Origin: Arenibacter antarcticus
GTDB taxonomy: Bacteria; Bacteroidota; Bacteroidia; Flavobacteriales; Flavobacteriaceae
Direction: 5' to 3'
Length of the DNA stretch: 64,000 bases
Assembly (NCBI RefSeq): GCF_041320605.1
Contig: NZ_CP166679.1
Coordinates: 3,644,001 to 3,708,000 of the forward strand
Each line of letters starts with the position of its first letter. Position 1 is the first letter of the stretch. A program made the position numbers and the translations under genes. The notes beneath the pieces were generated by a model, which had not been told where the DNA came from, searched no databases, and saw only the letters and a program-made list of their open reading frames with translations. Shown here in pieces: positions 52,991 through 62,062 of this stretch.

Positions 52991-53544
52991 GTTGGCGAGA
53001 AGTTAAATAAATTTATCATGGCTATTGGCAAAATTAGAACTGCGTTGTACGAGGCATGAAGAATTATTGCCCAGAAAAGTCCCAATCTAATGCGGGCGTA
53101 TCCTAGAAATGCGCCTAAGACCATTTGAGGGGCCACTAGGATAGGGGCCAAGGCATACGTTTCTTTGGGTAATCTAAAATTAGACAGGTGTACGCCAGCG
53201 AACAAAATTATGGAGGCGTAAAATATATACTTGAAATAACTTTTGTTCCTAAACCAACTTAAGGGTCCCCGGAAAACAAGCTCTTCCAAAACAGGTGCCA
53301 GAATAACTGCCAGAAATATAAACCAAAGGATGGAATAATTTTTTAGGTACTTTTCAGTGGCATGGGTCCCTAGATCAATTTCCAATAAATCCGTTATCCA
53401 TCCAATAAACAAACCGATAGATAAGCCTAGAAATAAACCCCAGCTCAAGAGGTGAAGGATTGTTTTAAGTTTTGTTTCAGTGGAGATATGGCGCCAAAGC
53501 ATACCATCTGGTGATTTAGTAAAATCCCAAACTTTTTGAAGCAT
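52987..53544 (-). CDS. CPBP-family (Abi/Rce1-like) intramembrane metalloprotease
   Basis: A 185-residue integral membrane protein with about five or six helices. The CPBP motifs are EELVFRGPL (EExxxR), FAGVHLSNF (FxxxH) and HASYNAVLI (HxxxN), all present, so the metal site of an Rce1-like protease is intact. The substrate is unknown; family members process or modify peptides or act in immunity to bacteriocins. It lies between lolD (3 bases downstream in coordinates) and the DUF2400 gene in one minus-strand unit. Confidence 0.85.
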   Translation of the reverse strand: MLQKVWDFTKSPDGMLWRHISTETKLKTILHLLSWGLFLGLSIGLFIGWITDLLEIDLGTHATEKYLKNYSILWFIFLAVILAPVLEELVFRGPLSWFRNKSYFKYIFYASIILFAGVHLSNFRLPKETYALAPILVAPQMVLGAFLGYARIRLGLFWAIILHASYNAVLILPIAMINLFNFSPT

Positions 53545-53547
53545 CTG

Positions 53548-54210
53548 CTATTTGGTTATGGAACCATCTACCATGGTTAGTTTTCTGTCCGCCATATTGG
53601 CAAGTTCTTCATTATGGGTTACTATTACAAAGGTCTGTCCAAACTTGTCCCTTAGGTCGAAAAATAATTTATGGAGATTATCGGCACTTTCAGAATCAAG
53701 ATTTCCACTTGGCTCATCGGCAAAAATTACAGCGGGGTCATTAACCAGTGCCCTAGCTACTGCTACCCGTTGCTGTTCCCCTCCAGAAAGCTCATTTGGT
53801 TTGTGTTGTAACCTATGGGATAGCCCTAAGAACGCAAGTAATTCCGTTGCTTTTTCTTCAGCGTCACTTTTTTTGGTTCCTTTGATAAAGGCGGGTATAC
53901 ACACATTCTCCAATGCCGTAAATTCTGGTAAGAGTTGGTGAAATTGAAATATAAAACCTATATGATTGTTACGAAATTTGGCTAATGCCCTTTCCGATAG
54001 CTTGTTTACTGCTTCTCCATTAATTAGAAGTTCACTCTCGCTTTTGTCACTTTGCACGTCCAAAGTGCCCAAAATCTGCAATAAGGTTGTTTTTCCTGCT
54101 CCAGAGGGACCTACTATGGAAATAACTTCCCCCTTTTCTATATGGAGGTCCACCCCTTTAAGTACTTGTAGATTTCCGTAGAATTTATTTATGTTAGTAG
54201 CTTTAATCAT
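53548..54210 (-). CDS. lolD: LolD-like ABC transporter ATP-binding protein
   Basis: A 220-residue ATPase of the LolD/MacB-type subfamily. The ATG at 54210 ([12 protein letters not shown]) is the better start; an upstream ATG at 54240 adds ten atypical residues. Walker [12 protein letters not shown]-loop [15 protein letters not shown], signature [15 protein letters not shown], Walker [13 protein letters not shown] and the H-loop VTHNEELA are complete. In Gram-negative bacteria LolD powers release of lipoproteins from the inner membrane with LolC/E. No permease gene adjoins, which is usual for lolD in Bacteroidota. A MacB-type exporter role is the alternative. Confidence 0.85.
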   Translation of the reverse strand: MIKATNINKFYGNLQVLKGVDLHIEKGEVISIVGPSGAGKTTLLQILGTLDVQSDKSESELLINGEAVNKLSERALAKFRNNHIGFIFQFHQLLPEFTALENVCIPAFIKGTKKSDAEEKATELLAFLGLSHRLQHKPNELSGGEQQRVAVARALVNDPAVIFADEPSGNLDSESADNLHKLFFDLRDKFGQTFVIVTHNEELANMADRKLTMVDGSITK

Positions 54211-54559
54211 CCTAGTTAAATATATTTCGAAAGTAAGCAATCCCCATAAAAATGCAAAACCATGGGTCGGTCTGCAGGGTGTTGTTAAAATACCAAAAGT
54301 AGGGGAAAATAGAAGAGGGCATATTAAAATTTTACTAAAAAGGGATTTTTACTTTATTTTGGTAATGATTTCTTGGGTAAGGCGACCAAACTTGTCGTAC
54401 TAGTGTAAAGTAAAGCGGAAACTACGTATAGGGAGCTCAGGATTATGTTACAATTTTGGTCTAACGTAACACTTGTAAAAAAAGAAATGCTAATTTCGTT
54501 ACTCGAAATGCCCATCACGGGAAAGTACCATTAAAAACATAAAATAGCACTACAATTGT
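54211..54559. other. Intergenic region between lolD and folE, no recognised element
   Basis: About 350 bases between divergent genes, which must contain promoters for both. I did not find a clean TAnnTTTG element with -33 TTG, a riboswitch-like structure or an ORF of note. Confidence 0.45.
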
Positions 54560-55159
54560 ATGGCACCATATAAGAACTTAGAAGAATATAACTTAGAGAT
54601 TACCGATGAAGTGAAAATGAGATATTCATCCATTCTAAATGAAATTGGAGAGGATGTAGAAAGGGAAGGGTTGTTGAAAACCCCAGAAAGAGCTGCAAAA
54701 GCTATGCTTTTTTTAACGCAAGGTTACAAACAGAACGCCGTAGAAATTTTGGAAGGAGCCATGTTTAAGGAAACTTATGATGATATGGTGATAATAAAGG
54801 ATATAGAATTGTATTCCCTATGTGAACACCATATGCTGCCATTTTTTGGAAAGGCTCATATTGCCTATATCCCCAATGGTCAGATCGTAGGCTTAAGTAA
54901 AATCCCTAGGGTTGTAGATGTTTTTGCCAGGCGTTTGCAAGTGCAAGAAAGATTGACCCATGATATTCTTGAATGTCTAAACAACACCCTTAAACCCAAA
55001 GGAGTGGCGGTTGTTATAGAAGCATCTCATATGTGTATGATGATGAGAGGGGTGCAAAAACAGAATTCGGTCACTACTACTTCAGGGTTTAGGGGGCAAT
55101 TCGAAAAAATAGAAACTAGAAGCGAATTTTTAAAATTAATTAGTTCCGATCTATCCTAA
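54560..55159 (+). CDS. folE: GTP cyclohydrolase I
   Basis: A 199-residue type I GTP cyclohydrolase, which converts GTP to dihydroneopterin triphosphate, the first step of folate and pterin synthesis, in the cytoplasm. The zinc ligands are Cys88 and His91 in [11 protein letters not shown] and Cys159 in [32 protein letters not shown] and the C-terminal [14 protein letters not shown] are diagnostic. Length and motifs are normal. It stands alone, with a small membrane-protein gene downstream. Confidence 0.95.
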   Translation: MAPYKNLEEYNLEITDEVKMRYSSILNEIGEDVEREGLLKTPERAAKAMLFLTQGYKQNAVEILEGAMFKETYDDMVIIKDIELYSLCEHHMLPFFGKAHIAYIPNGQIVGLSKIPRVVDVFARRLQVQERLTHDILECLNNTLKPKGVAVVIEASHMCMMMRGVQKQNSVTTTSGFRGQFEKIETRSEFLKLISSDLS

Positions 55160-55233
55160 ATTAGAGTGATGAGCAGCTTAAATTTTTGGCATATTAATTG
55201 ATCTTAATTGGACCATAACCCTAACAATTAACT

Positions 55234-55539
55234 ATGTCGACTTTCAAGAACCGAAAATTAAAGAACCTTGTCTTGGGGTTATTGTTTGATGCCATTGGCA
55301 TGATTTCCTATATTATTCCAGGAATTGGTGAATTTACTGATATCATCTGGGCGCCTATAGCTGGGTGGTTAATGACAAGGATGTATAAAGGGAAAATGGG
55401 TCGAGCAGCGGGTGTAGTCGCGTTTATTGAAGAGTTGGTGCCCGGCCTCGATATTATTCCCTCCTTTACCATTATGTGGTGTTACACCTATCTTCTAAAT
55501 ACTTCAGGAGTAGAAAATACTATCTTTTCCAAAAAATAG
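55234..55539 (+). CDS. Small membrane protein of unknown function
   Basis: A 101-residue protein with hydrophobic stretches LVLGLLFDAIGMISYIIPGIG, IIWAPIAGWLMTRMY and IIPSFTIMWCYTYLLNT, probably three membrane segments. The phrase GEFTDIIWAPIAGWLMT...AGVVAFIEELVPG is seen in conserved flavobacterial hypothetical proteins. No function is known to me. It follows folE by 74 bases on the same strand. Confidence 0.65.
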   Translation: MSTFKNRKLKNLVLGLLFDAIGMISYIIPGIGEFTDIIWAPIAGWLMTRMYKGKMGRAAGVVAFIEELVPGLDIIPSFTIMWCYTYLLNTSGVENTIFSKK

Positions 55540-55911
55540 CTATTGTGGTTAAATGGGGAAATCTCATTTGCTATTCATTGTTTTCATCATTGTGATATCG
55601 GTGGAAGATTATTGGTCTGGAAGAAAATAATCGGAATTTTTATACGGATTTTAAAAAGGAGTAATAAAGGGGTATAGCCCTAAAAATATAAGCAGACCTT
55701 GAGTTTAATGCTAAATTTAAGTTAGAGGATGGACTTGTTGATGAATAATTTTTATAAATTTACAAGTTAAGAGGGTTGCTGGTATAATGCCCATTGGACT
55801 TGTTAATTGGTCGATAAAAATGGTAGTGGTGAAGCAAATAATCCTTATTCTAATTCTATGTTTTATGGTTGCGATGAATGACCTTATAAAATCTAAACTG
55901 AGTACTACTTT
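55540..55911. other. Intergenic stretch, no recognisable gene
   Basis: AT-rich sequence between the small membrane protein and the sulfite-oxidase-like gene. No hairpin with T-tail or convincing ORF was found. Confidence 0.5.
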
Positions 55912-57132
55912 ATGAAGAGAAGACATTTTGTGACAAGGACCGCATTAGGGTCTTTGGCAGGTCTCTTAGGAGCCGAAATCGTTTTCGGGGCCAATATTCC
56001 TGATAACTACGATCTTTTAGGATTGCAGGATCCCGATCCATTTAAATTGTTCGGTAAGGACAAAGAAATGTTAGTGCTTAACAGTAAACCATGGAATATG
56101 GAGGCAGTTGCACATCTCCTTGACGACAAGGTAACTCCAAACCCATATATTTTTGTACGAAACAATGGCCAGGTACCTGAAGATATCAATGAAAAGGAAT
56201 GGACCCTCACCATTGATGGGGAATCTGTAAAAGAAAAGAAAACGTTTACACTGGAAGAGTTAAAGTCCAAGTTTAAACAGTATACCTACCAACTCACCTT
56301 GGAATGCGGTGGTAATGGAAGGAAAGAATTTAATCCTCCTGCAAAAGGAAATCAATGGGATATTGGCGCCGTGTACGCTGCCAGTTGGACAGGGGTTAGG
56401 TTGCGGGATGTTTTGGATGCAGTTGGGGTAAAAAGTGATGCCGTTTATATTGGGTACCACGCAATAGATAAGCACCTAAGTGGGGACCCAACAAAGTCGC
56501 CCATCTCTAGGGGAGTGCCCATGTCCAAAGCCAATCAGGATGAAACTTTGTTGGCGTTCCAGATGAACGGGGAAGATATTCCCTTGGTACATGGTTTTCC
56601 ACTTCGATTGGTTTGCGGAGGGTGGCCAGCATCCGCTTCTGGTAAATGGGTAAATAGGATCAGTGTACGCAACAAAGTGCACGATGGTGAGAAAATGACA
56701 GGTTCATCCTATAGAGTTCCCTGTAACCCGGTGGCTGCGGGAGAAGAAGTGAAAGACGAGGATATGTGTATTATTGAGTCCATGCCAGTTAAATCCTTAA
56801 TTACGTATCCCAAATCTGGTGCACAACTGGTAGAGGGTGAAAAATTAAATATAAGGGGACATGCTTGGGCAGGGGATCTGGAAGTATCAGAGGTGCATTA
56901 TTCCATTGATTTTGGGGTCACTTGGTCCGATTGTTTATTAGAAAAACCTGTAAATAGATTGGCTTGGCAGCATTTTAAGGCTAGTATTAGCTTTCCAAAA
57001 CTAGGCTACTACGAAGTATGGGCAAGAGCCGTAGATGCCAATGGAGACAGTCAACCTATGTTGGTGCCTGGTTGGAACCCAAAAGGATACCTCAATAATG
57101 CTTGCCATAGAATTGCGGTAAAAATTGTATAA
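55912..57132 (+). CDS. Sulfite-oxidase-like molybdopterin oxidoreductase
   Basis: A 406-residue protein of the sulfite oxidase family. An N-terminal KRRHFVTRTALGSLAG looks like a twin-arginine leader, so it is probably exported with its molybdenum cofactor in place. The molybdopterin domain contains the Mo-ligating Cys132 in TLECGGNGR, then YHAIDKHLSGDP, PLVHGFPLRLVCGGWPASASGKWVN. The dimerisation domain contains RGHAWAGDLEVSEVHYSIDFG and YYEVWARAVDANGDSQP. It should oxidise sulfite or a related substrate and pass electrons to the cytochrome c encoded directly downstream (no gap), as in SorAB-type dehydrogenases. The gene appears intact. Confidence 0.88.
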   Translation: MKRRHFVTRTALGSLAGLLGAEIVFGANIPDNYDLLGLQDPDPFKLFGKDKEMLVLNSKPWNMEAVAHLLDDKVTPNPYIFVRNNGQVPEDINEKEWTLTIDGESVKEKKTFTLEELKSKFKQYTYQLTLECGGNGRKEFNPPAKGNQWDIGAVYAASWTGVRLRDVLDAVGVKSDAVYIGYHAIDKHLSGDPTKSPISRGVPMSKANQDETLLAFQMNGEDIPLVHGFPLRLVCGGWPASASGKWVNRISVRNKVHDGEKMTGSSYRVPCNPVAAGEEVKDEDMCIIESMPVKSLITYPKSGAQLVEGEKLNIRGHAWAGDLEVSEVHYSIDFGVTWSDCLLEKPVNRLAWQHFKASISFPKLGYYEVWARAVDANGDSQPMLVPGWNPKGYLNNACHRIAVKIV

Positions 57133-57615
57133 ATGAAGGAGCACGATAAGTTTAAGCGCCAAGTACGGTCCATTTATACGGTACTATTGGTGTCCTGTTT
57201 CATGGTTTTCCTTATAGGGATATTAGGAATTGCCTATATGGCATCGCCTTCCTCTTTTGTATTTAAAGTGGATAGCCCCAACACAGAGTTGGTAACGGTG
57301 ACGACAGATGAGGACAACTGGGATAAAATTGAGAACGGGATACACCTAAGGACCGGACTTAAAGATGCCGAGGGGTTAATGGCGGTGGTAAATAATTGTA
57401 CCAATTGTCATTCTGCACAATTAGTAATGCAGAACCGAATGAATGAAGAAAGATGGATAGAGACCATAAGATGGATGCAGGAAACCCAGAATTTATGGGA
57501 CTTGGGTGATAATGAAAATATTATAGTCAATTACTTAGTCACTAACTATCCATTATTGAACAAGGGCAGGAGGGAGAATCTTACCGATATAGAATGGTAT
57601 ACCCTCAAAGAATAA
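57133..57615 (+). CDS. Membrane-anchored monoheme cytochrome c (SorB-like)
   Basis: A 160-residue protein with one N-terminal membrane helix (TVLLVSCFMVFLIGILGIAYM) and a small cytochrome c domain with CTNCH at residues 89-93. A probable axial Met lies in the downstream IRWMQETQNLWDL. Its ATG directly abuts the stop of the sulfite-oxidase-like gene, indicating co-translation and a role as electron acceptor for it in the periplasm. The sequence has the short 'LIVNYLVTNYP' end typical of SorB-like partners. Confidence 0.85.
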   Translation: MKEHDKFKRQVRSIYTVLLVSCFMVFLIGILGIAYMASPSSFVFKVDSPNTELVTVTTDEDNWDKIENGIHLRTGLKDAEGLMAVVNNCTNCHSAQLVMQNRMNEERWIETIRWMQETQNLWDLGDNENIIVNYLVTNYPLLNKGRRENLTDIEWYTLKE

Positions 57616-57636
57616 GCGAAAGTTAAGTAAAAGACA

Positions 57637-58518
57637 ATGTTTCTTGAAAAATATTTAAATGCATTTACCTCGTCATTTTTCGGCATGGTAAATTGGACTT
57701 GGAGGTCAATAATATTTGATGTCCCTTGGTACAACAATTACTTTTGGGGTTTAATAGTGATTTCCCTAGTGGTATGGGGCTTAGAGATTTTCTTCCCTTG
57801 GCGAAAAAGTCAGTCTATTTTTAGAAAAGATTTTTGGCTGGACGGCTTTTATATGTTCTTTAATTTCTTCCTGTTTGCAATCGTCATTAGCGGATTTTAT
57901 AAAATATTGGGGCTTTTATTCAGTGATCTGGGCATAAAACAAGCTAGCCTGACTTTAGTAGATATGTCTGCCTATCCCAACTGGTTGCAATTATTGATTT
58001 TTTTCATACTGTTAGATTTTGTTCAGTGGTACACCCATGTGCTACTTCATAAATATGGATTTTTATGGAAATTCCATCAAATTCATCACAGTGTTAAGGA
58101 GATGGGCTTTGCAGCGCACCTTCGATTCCATTGGATGGAAAATGTATTTTATAAGCCCTTAAAGACATTTGGGGTTATGATCTTAGGCGGATTTGAGCCA
58201 GAACAAGCATTTATCGTACATTTTTTCGCCATAACCATTGGTCACCTAAACCATTCCAATATTAAAATTACTTGGGGTCCTTTAAAATATATTTTAAATA
58301 ATCCTGTAATGCACTTATACCATCATGCCTACGAATTGCCAAAAGGAAAGAATGGGGTGAATTATGGAATTAGTCTAAGTTTGTGGGATTATATTTTTAA
58401 GACCAATTATATTCCAGAAGATAGCGGGAATCTACTATTGGGATTTGAAGGGGATGAAAAAATTCCAAAATCATTTTTCAAACAATTAATCCACGGTTTA
58501 GGGAAACCTAAACCGTAG
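57637..58518 (+). CDS. Sterol desaturase/fatty acid hydroxylase superfamily protein
   Basis: A 293-residue membrane di-iron oxygenase. After two or three helices the histidine clusters appear: HVLLHKYGFLWKFHQIHHS (HxxxH and HxxHH), AAHLRFHWMENVF, and the later IGHLNHSN with VMHLYHHAYELP. This is the eight-histidine pattern of the superfamily, which hydroxylates or desaturates lipid substrates. It follows the sulfite-oxidase/cytochrome pair by 21 bases on the same strand; whether it shares a pathway is unclear. The substrate is unknown. Confidence 0.88.
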   Translation: MFLEKYLNAFTSSFFGMVNWTWRSIIFDVPWYNNYFWGLIVISLVVWGLEIFFPWRKSQSIFRKDFWLDGFYMFFNFFLFAIVISGFYKILGLLFSDLGIKQASLTLVDMSAYPNWLQLLIFFILLDFVQWYTHVLLHKYGFLWKFHQIHHSVKEMGFAAHLRFHWMENVFYKPLKTFGVMILGGFEPEQAFIVHFFAITIGHLNHSNIKITWGPLKYILNNPVMHLYHHAYELPKGKNGVNYGISLSLWDYIFKTNYIPEDSGNLLLGFEGDEKIPKSFFKQLIHGLGKPKP

Positions 58519-58535
58519 AAATAATGTACTGATTT

Positions 58536-60800
58536 TTATAAAAGAATAGTTACTCCTAGGGTAACCGATCGTCCTATATTTAGGATTCCATCGCTTTTTA
58601 ATCGCGAAAGATGTGCAATATATTTTTTGTTTAAAATATTATTAGCGCTAATATTGATATTCATAGACCTCTTCATGAATTTTAACTCTCCACCAAAACC
58701 TGCATCCAAAATTGAGTATTCCGGTGTTACAGTTTCAAATTCGCCTATCTTTCCTTGCTTAAATGTGGTATTTAAAGAGATAAAGGCATTGGTTCTTAAC
58801 CACCAAGAGTTAGCATTAAAAAACGCTACCCTTAGGGTATTAGTAAGATTATTAGCGGGAATTAAGGGGAGTGGATTCCCATGGTTTAGTTTGCCAAATA
58901 CTGTTTGATAACTACTTTCTATGTGAAGCCAATCATAGGGATGTGGGTGTAAATGGAAACCAACTTCCCCACCATACAATGTGGCATCTTGCTGAAGATA
59001 GTTATACACGGCATTTTGATTTATAAAGGTTCCGTCCGGAGCAATAAAAATATAGTTCTTAATACTATTATGAAACCCGTTCAGGAATAATTCCACGTGC
59101 TCATTTTGAAATTCCAAGGCTAGGTCCACTTGAATATTTTGTTCGTTTTTTAGATCCGCATTTCCAATTTCAAACCTATTCGCCCCAGAATGGCCACCGT
59201 AGGAGGTAAGCTCCGCTAAATTAGGTGCCCTAAACCCTGTAGCCACATTGATACGTGCAGTAATCTGTTTGGAAATATTGTTTTTGTAACCGAATGCGCC
59301 ATTAAAACTGCTAAAATCACGATCCAAATCAGCAATATATCCTTCTTCACCTAAAATTCCATAAGCCTTTCCGGCTATTTTTCGATAATCATAACGCAAC
59401 CCAAATTGAAAATCGTTGTTCTCGTTAAGGTGAAAATGAGTAGTTCCCAAAACTCCAACATCGTTGGTAGTAGCATCAGGAATTAAAATTTCTTCCCCAA
59501 AATTGGCATTGGTCTGATGAATACCTTGGATTCCAACAATAGTTTCAGATTTCCCCCATTTGGGTAGTAGGTATAATATATTGTAATTAAAGGTATTGAG
59601 TTTCATATCCAAAGCTGCCTCTGAATGTTCCTCTTCCCCGTTATCAGGATCTGTTTCATTTTCATCATGGTGGTGATCTTCAAATTCCTTTCGGAAATTG
59701 CCGATATATCCAAGGGTAAGGTCCAAACTAGTGTTTTCAAAAAATATCTTGGATTTTGAGCTCAAAATATGATTGTTAATTTTTTGGTACGGCAATTCTG
59801 GTGTTCTAGAGGTTGTTTGGGTCCCAATAGTTTCAGGTATTCCTAGGTTAGATTGGTTGTAGTTATACCTTATTTCACTTTTAAAGATCGTATTTTGGTA
59901 GCTCACACCCATTTTAAGGTCCTTTTCATTGAATCTAGAATTGGTTACTTTATTTCCATCTCCTCCGGTATAGTCTATATGGTTATTAGTAGCTGCTCTA
60001 GCTAAAAACCTTAATTTTTCTCCAGATGATCTAACTCCTACATTACTTGTTATTCCTTGGGTATTTGAGTTATAGCTTAGATTTACATCCCCTTCCGTAC
60101 TATTCGGCGTCAAAAATTTTTCAGGATTTAAGTAAAGTACTCCTCCCATGGCATCGGAACCATAGAGTAGGGAAGCGGGACCTTTAATCACCTCTACGCT
60201 CTCTATACCCGCTTCGTTGACACCAAGGCCGTGTTCTGCCCCAAATTGTTGATTTTCCAATCGGATTCCCTGGGTATAAACCAAGACTCTGTTGGAAGTT
60301 AGTCCTCTAATTACTGGTTTTCCAATCCCTACACCAGTAGAAACAACCCCAACACCTGGAATTTTTCCAATTCCCTCTATTAAGGTAGGGGGGCCTTTAG
60401 ATTTAAGGGTAGCTATTTTAGCAAACTCCACCTTCATTACGTTATCGCGTTGCAATTTATGAAAGGGGGTAGATACAATTACCTCCTCCATTTCTATGGC
60501 GCTGGGGGAAAGTGCAATGTTGAGTCGGTTTTTCCCTTGTTGTAAGGTGATATTCTGAGTAAAGCTCTGGAATCCAATATAAGAAGCTACCACTTTATAA
60601 ATGCCAGGAGGTAATTTGCCTATTGTGAAACTTCCGTTTTCATTGGTAATAGTCCCTTTTTCCAAATCAGGAAAGTAAACGGAAACTTGCTCCAAGGGTT
60701 CGTTGGTAGACCTGTCGGTTATTCTTCCGCTAAGGGTATTTTGTGAATAGGTGGTAAAGACTGCCATGCTGGAGAGCAATGACAATAATATATTTTTCAT
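58536..60800 (-). CDS. TonB-dependent outer-membrane receptor with His-rich loop
   Basis: A 754-residue TonB-dependent receptor. A signal peptide (ILLSLLSSMAVFTTYSQ) is followed by a carboxypeptidase-regulatory-like domain at about 20-105 (GRITDRSTNEPLEQVSV, YIGFQSFTQNITL). The plug domain follows at about 115-225 (GVGIGKPVIRGLTSNRVLVYTQG and VKGPASLLYGSDAMGGVL), then a beta-barrel ending SVTLGVTILL. A notable surface-loop segment near residues 370-390 (DHHHDENETDPDNGEEEH) is rich in His and acidic residues, suggesting a transition metal or metallophore substrate. It has no SusD partner. A candidate operator (61197-61216) and a small Cys/His protein lie upstream on the same strand. Confidence 0.9.
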   Translation of the reverse strand: MKNILLSLLSSMAVFTTYSQNTLSGRITDRSTNEPLEQVSVYFPDLEKGTITNENGSFTIGKLPPGIYKVVASYIGFQSFTQNITLQQGKNRLNIALSPSAIEMEEVIVSTPFHKLQRDNVMKVEFAKIATLKSKGPPTLIEGIGKIPGVGVVSTGVGIGKPVIRGLTSNRVLVYTQGIRLENQQFGAEHGLGVNEAGIESVEVIKGPASLLYGSDAMGGVLYLNPEKFLTPNSTEGDVNLSYNSNTQGITSNVGVRSSGEKLRFLARAATNNHIDYTGGDGNKVTNSRFNEKDLKMGVSYQNTIFKSEIRYNYNQSNLGIPETIGTQTTSRTPELPYQKINNHILSSKSKIFFENTSLDLTLGYIGNFRKEFEDHHHDENETDPDNGEEEHSEAALDMKLNTFNYNILYLLPKWGKSETIVGIQGIHQTNANFGEEILIPDATTNDVGVLGTTHFHLNENNDFQFGLRYDYRKIAGKAYGILGEEGYIADLDRDFSSFNGAFGYKNNISKQITARINVATGFRAPNLAELTSYGGHSGANRFEIGNADLKNEQNIQVDLALEFQNEHVELFLNGFHNSIKNYIFIAPDGTFINQNAVYNYLQQDATLYGGEVGFHLHPHPYDWLHIESSYQTVFGKLNHGNPLPLIPANNLTNTLRVAFFNANSWWLRTNAFISLNTTFKQGKIGEFETVTPEYSILDAGFGGELKFMKRSMNINISANNILNKKYIAHLSRLKSDGILNIGRSVTLGVTILL

Positions 60801-61328
60801 CTGTAAGTATTTATTGTTTTTTAATTGTTATACTTCGACTGTGCTCAGTACGGGGTACTTTCACTATGTCTGCCTCGGGCATAAAATTACCTGACGATAG
60901 TCGGGTTTGCATATCTTCTATTGGTATTTTCGACCATGCTCATTTTATAAGTTTGAGTAATTGTAATAATTTGATATTGTATCATTTATAGAATTGAGGT
61001 TTCGGGTAATTATTGCGATTTCTCATTAAAGTATAATAATATTCCGTTCATCCAAATATTACTACATGTTCCAATAATTTCCTATGCTTCCAATTAAAGT
61101 TTATGGTTGTTTATAGGGAAAGCTTGTATAGATGCCGAAATGGATAAGGTTTAAAACCAATTCTATTTTGGTAGCTTATATTTTTTAACCGATGTATTGC
61201 ACCTTTACAAGTGCAACAGATACTAATGATGTTTCGCAGATCACAGGATTACAATTAACACTCAGTAAACAATGTTTCTAATACGGGAGCCATTGTAACT
61301 TATCGGTAATACTTAAACTATAAGCTTG
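60801..61328. other. Upstream region of TonB receptor
   Basis: About 530 bases without a gene. It contains the palindromic motif at 61197-61216 and, near 60834-60860, CTTCGACTGTGCTCAGTACGG, a sequence style that I have the impression recurs in intergenic regions of Flavobacteriia. Around 60888-60904 CCTGACGATAGTCGGG forms a small imperfect inverted repeat. Confidence 0.5.
61197..61216. promoter_or_regulatory. Candidate operator: TTGCAC-N8-GTGCAA palindrome
   Basis: TTGCAC (61197-61202) and GTGCAA (61211-61216) are perfect inverted arms around CTTTACAA. It is located between a small metal-ligand-rich gene and the TonB receptor on the same strand. The size and symmetry resemble Fur/Zur-type operators; binding protein unknown. 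Confidence 0.4.
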
Positions 61329-61658
61329 TTATAGTAGGGTAGGGGGACCCCGAAGGAAGAAGTGTAATTTTTGGTATTTACTTAAAAACTGGTAGAAGTT
61401 AAGGATTTTCACCGTTTTTATAGTCCAATTAGTGTCATTGACACCTAAATATTCTGGAAATATAAAATGTGAAATATTGAATTTGTCAAATTCACACTCC
61501 AATTCCACTTCATGGATATGGAGTTTGCCCTTTTCCTTACACACAAAGTTATGGTGTTCAAATACAGCGTGTACAATTTTAAAACTGGCGGGCAAGGCAA
61601 AAAACGCCAGCATGACAATGGAGAGAAAGGTTAAGATATGTCCACGGAATAAGTTCAC
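61329..61658 (-). CDS. Small exported Cys/His-rich protein linked to TonB receptor
   Basis: A 109-residue protein starting at GTG 61658, with an N-terminal hydrophobic helix (ILTFLSIVMLAFFALPASF) for export or membrane insertion. The short soluble part has potential metal ligands in tight spacing: FEHHNFVCKEKGKLHIHEVELECEF, i.e. HH-x3-C-x6-H-x-H-x5-C. The arrangement recalls small DUF2946-like proteins found beside metal-linked TonB receptors. A TAGATTTG -7-like element lies at 61663-61670, so the transcript would be almost leaderless unless translation starts at the internal Met near 61613. Function as a periplasmic metal-binding partner is inference. Confidence 0.6.
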   Translation of the reverse strand: MNLFRGHILTFLSIVMLAFFALPASFKIVHAVFEHHNFVCKEKGKLHIHEVELECEFDKFNISHFIFPEYLGVNDTNWTIKTVKILNFYQFLSKYQKLHFFLRGPPTLL

Positions 61659-61709
61659 GGTTCAAATCTATCCCTATCCATGGATAAGGGCTGTTAATAA
61701 AAGTATAAT

Positions 61710-62030
61710 TTATTTAAAAATAAAGCCCAAACCTATTCTGTTGAGCATCTTTTTTTCGAATTCCCAGAAAAACTTAAACTGACCAAAGAGCCAGCCATAA
61801 ATAACTAAAAGTATTTGGTAAAAAGGAAAGATCAGCATAATCCTGATGACTAGATAAGTCAATCCACCCCAAATAAAATCTGGGGAAAAACTATCACGTT
61901 GTAAACCGATTAATTGAAGGAAAGGCTTTGCTATATATACTGCAGAAGAGCCAGTAACGGAAAAAACCACAAAGATTATGACCAATTGCAAATTAGAGGA
62001 TACTCCCCAACGTTCTTTTAATTTCTTCAT
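61710..62030 (-). CDS. DUF6787 family membrane protein
   Basis: A 106-residue protein starting KKLKERWGVSSNLQLVIIFVVFSVTGSSAVYIAKPFL, with about three membrane helices and the closing YQILLVIYGWLFGQFKFFWEFEKKMLNRIG. This matches the flavobacterial DUF6787 family as I recall it; the function is unknown. It lies just downstream of the DUF6146 lipoprotein gene on the same strand (32-base gap), so the two are probably co-transcribed. Confidence 0.8.
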   Translation of the reverse strand: MKKLKERWGVSSNLQLVIIFVVFSVTGSSAVYIAKPFLQLIGLQRDSFSPDFIWGGLTYLVIRIMLIFPFYQILLVIYGWLFGQFKFFWEFEKKMLNRIGLGFIFK

Positions 62031-62062
62031 ACATCTTGATAATCGCTGGCAAATATAAGTTT

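Noticed and set aside
61655-61695. GGTTCAAATC resembling a tRNA T-arm
   Set aside because: No acceptor, D or anticodon arms can be folded around it, and it overlaps the start of a coding gene.
61710-61782. Plus-strand frame 61432-61782
   Set aside because: Antisense to the small Cys/His protein and DUF6787 genes, without family features.
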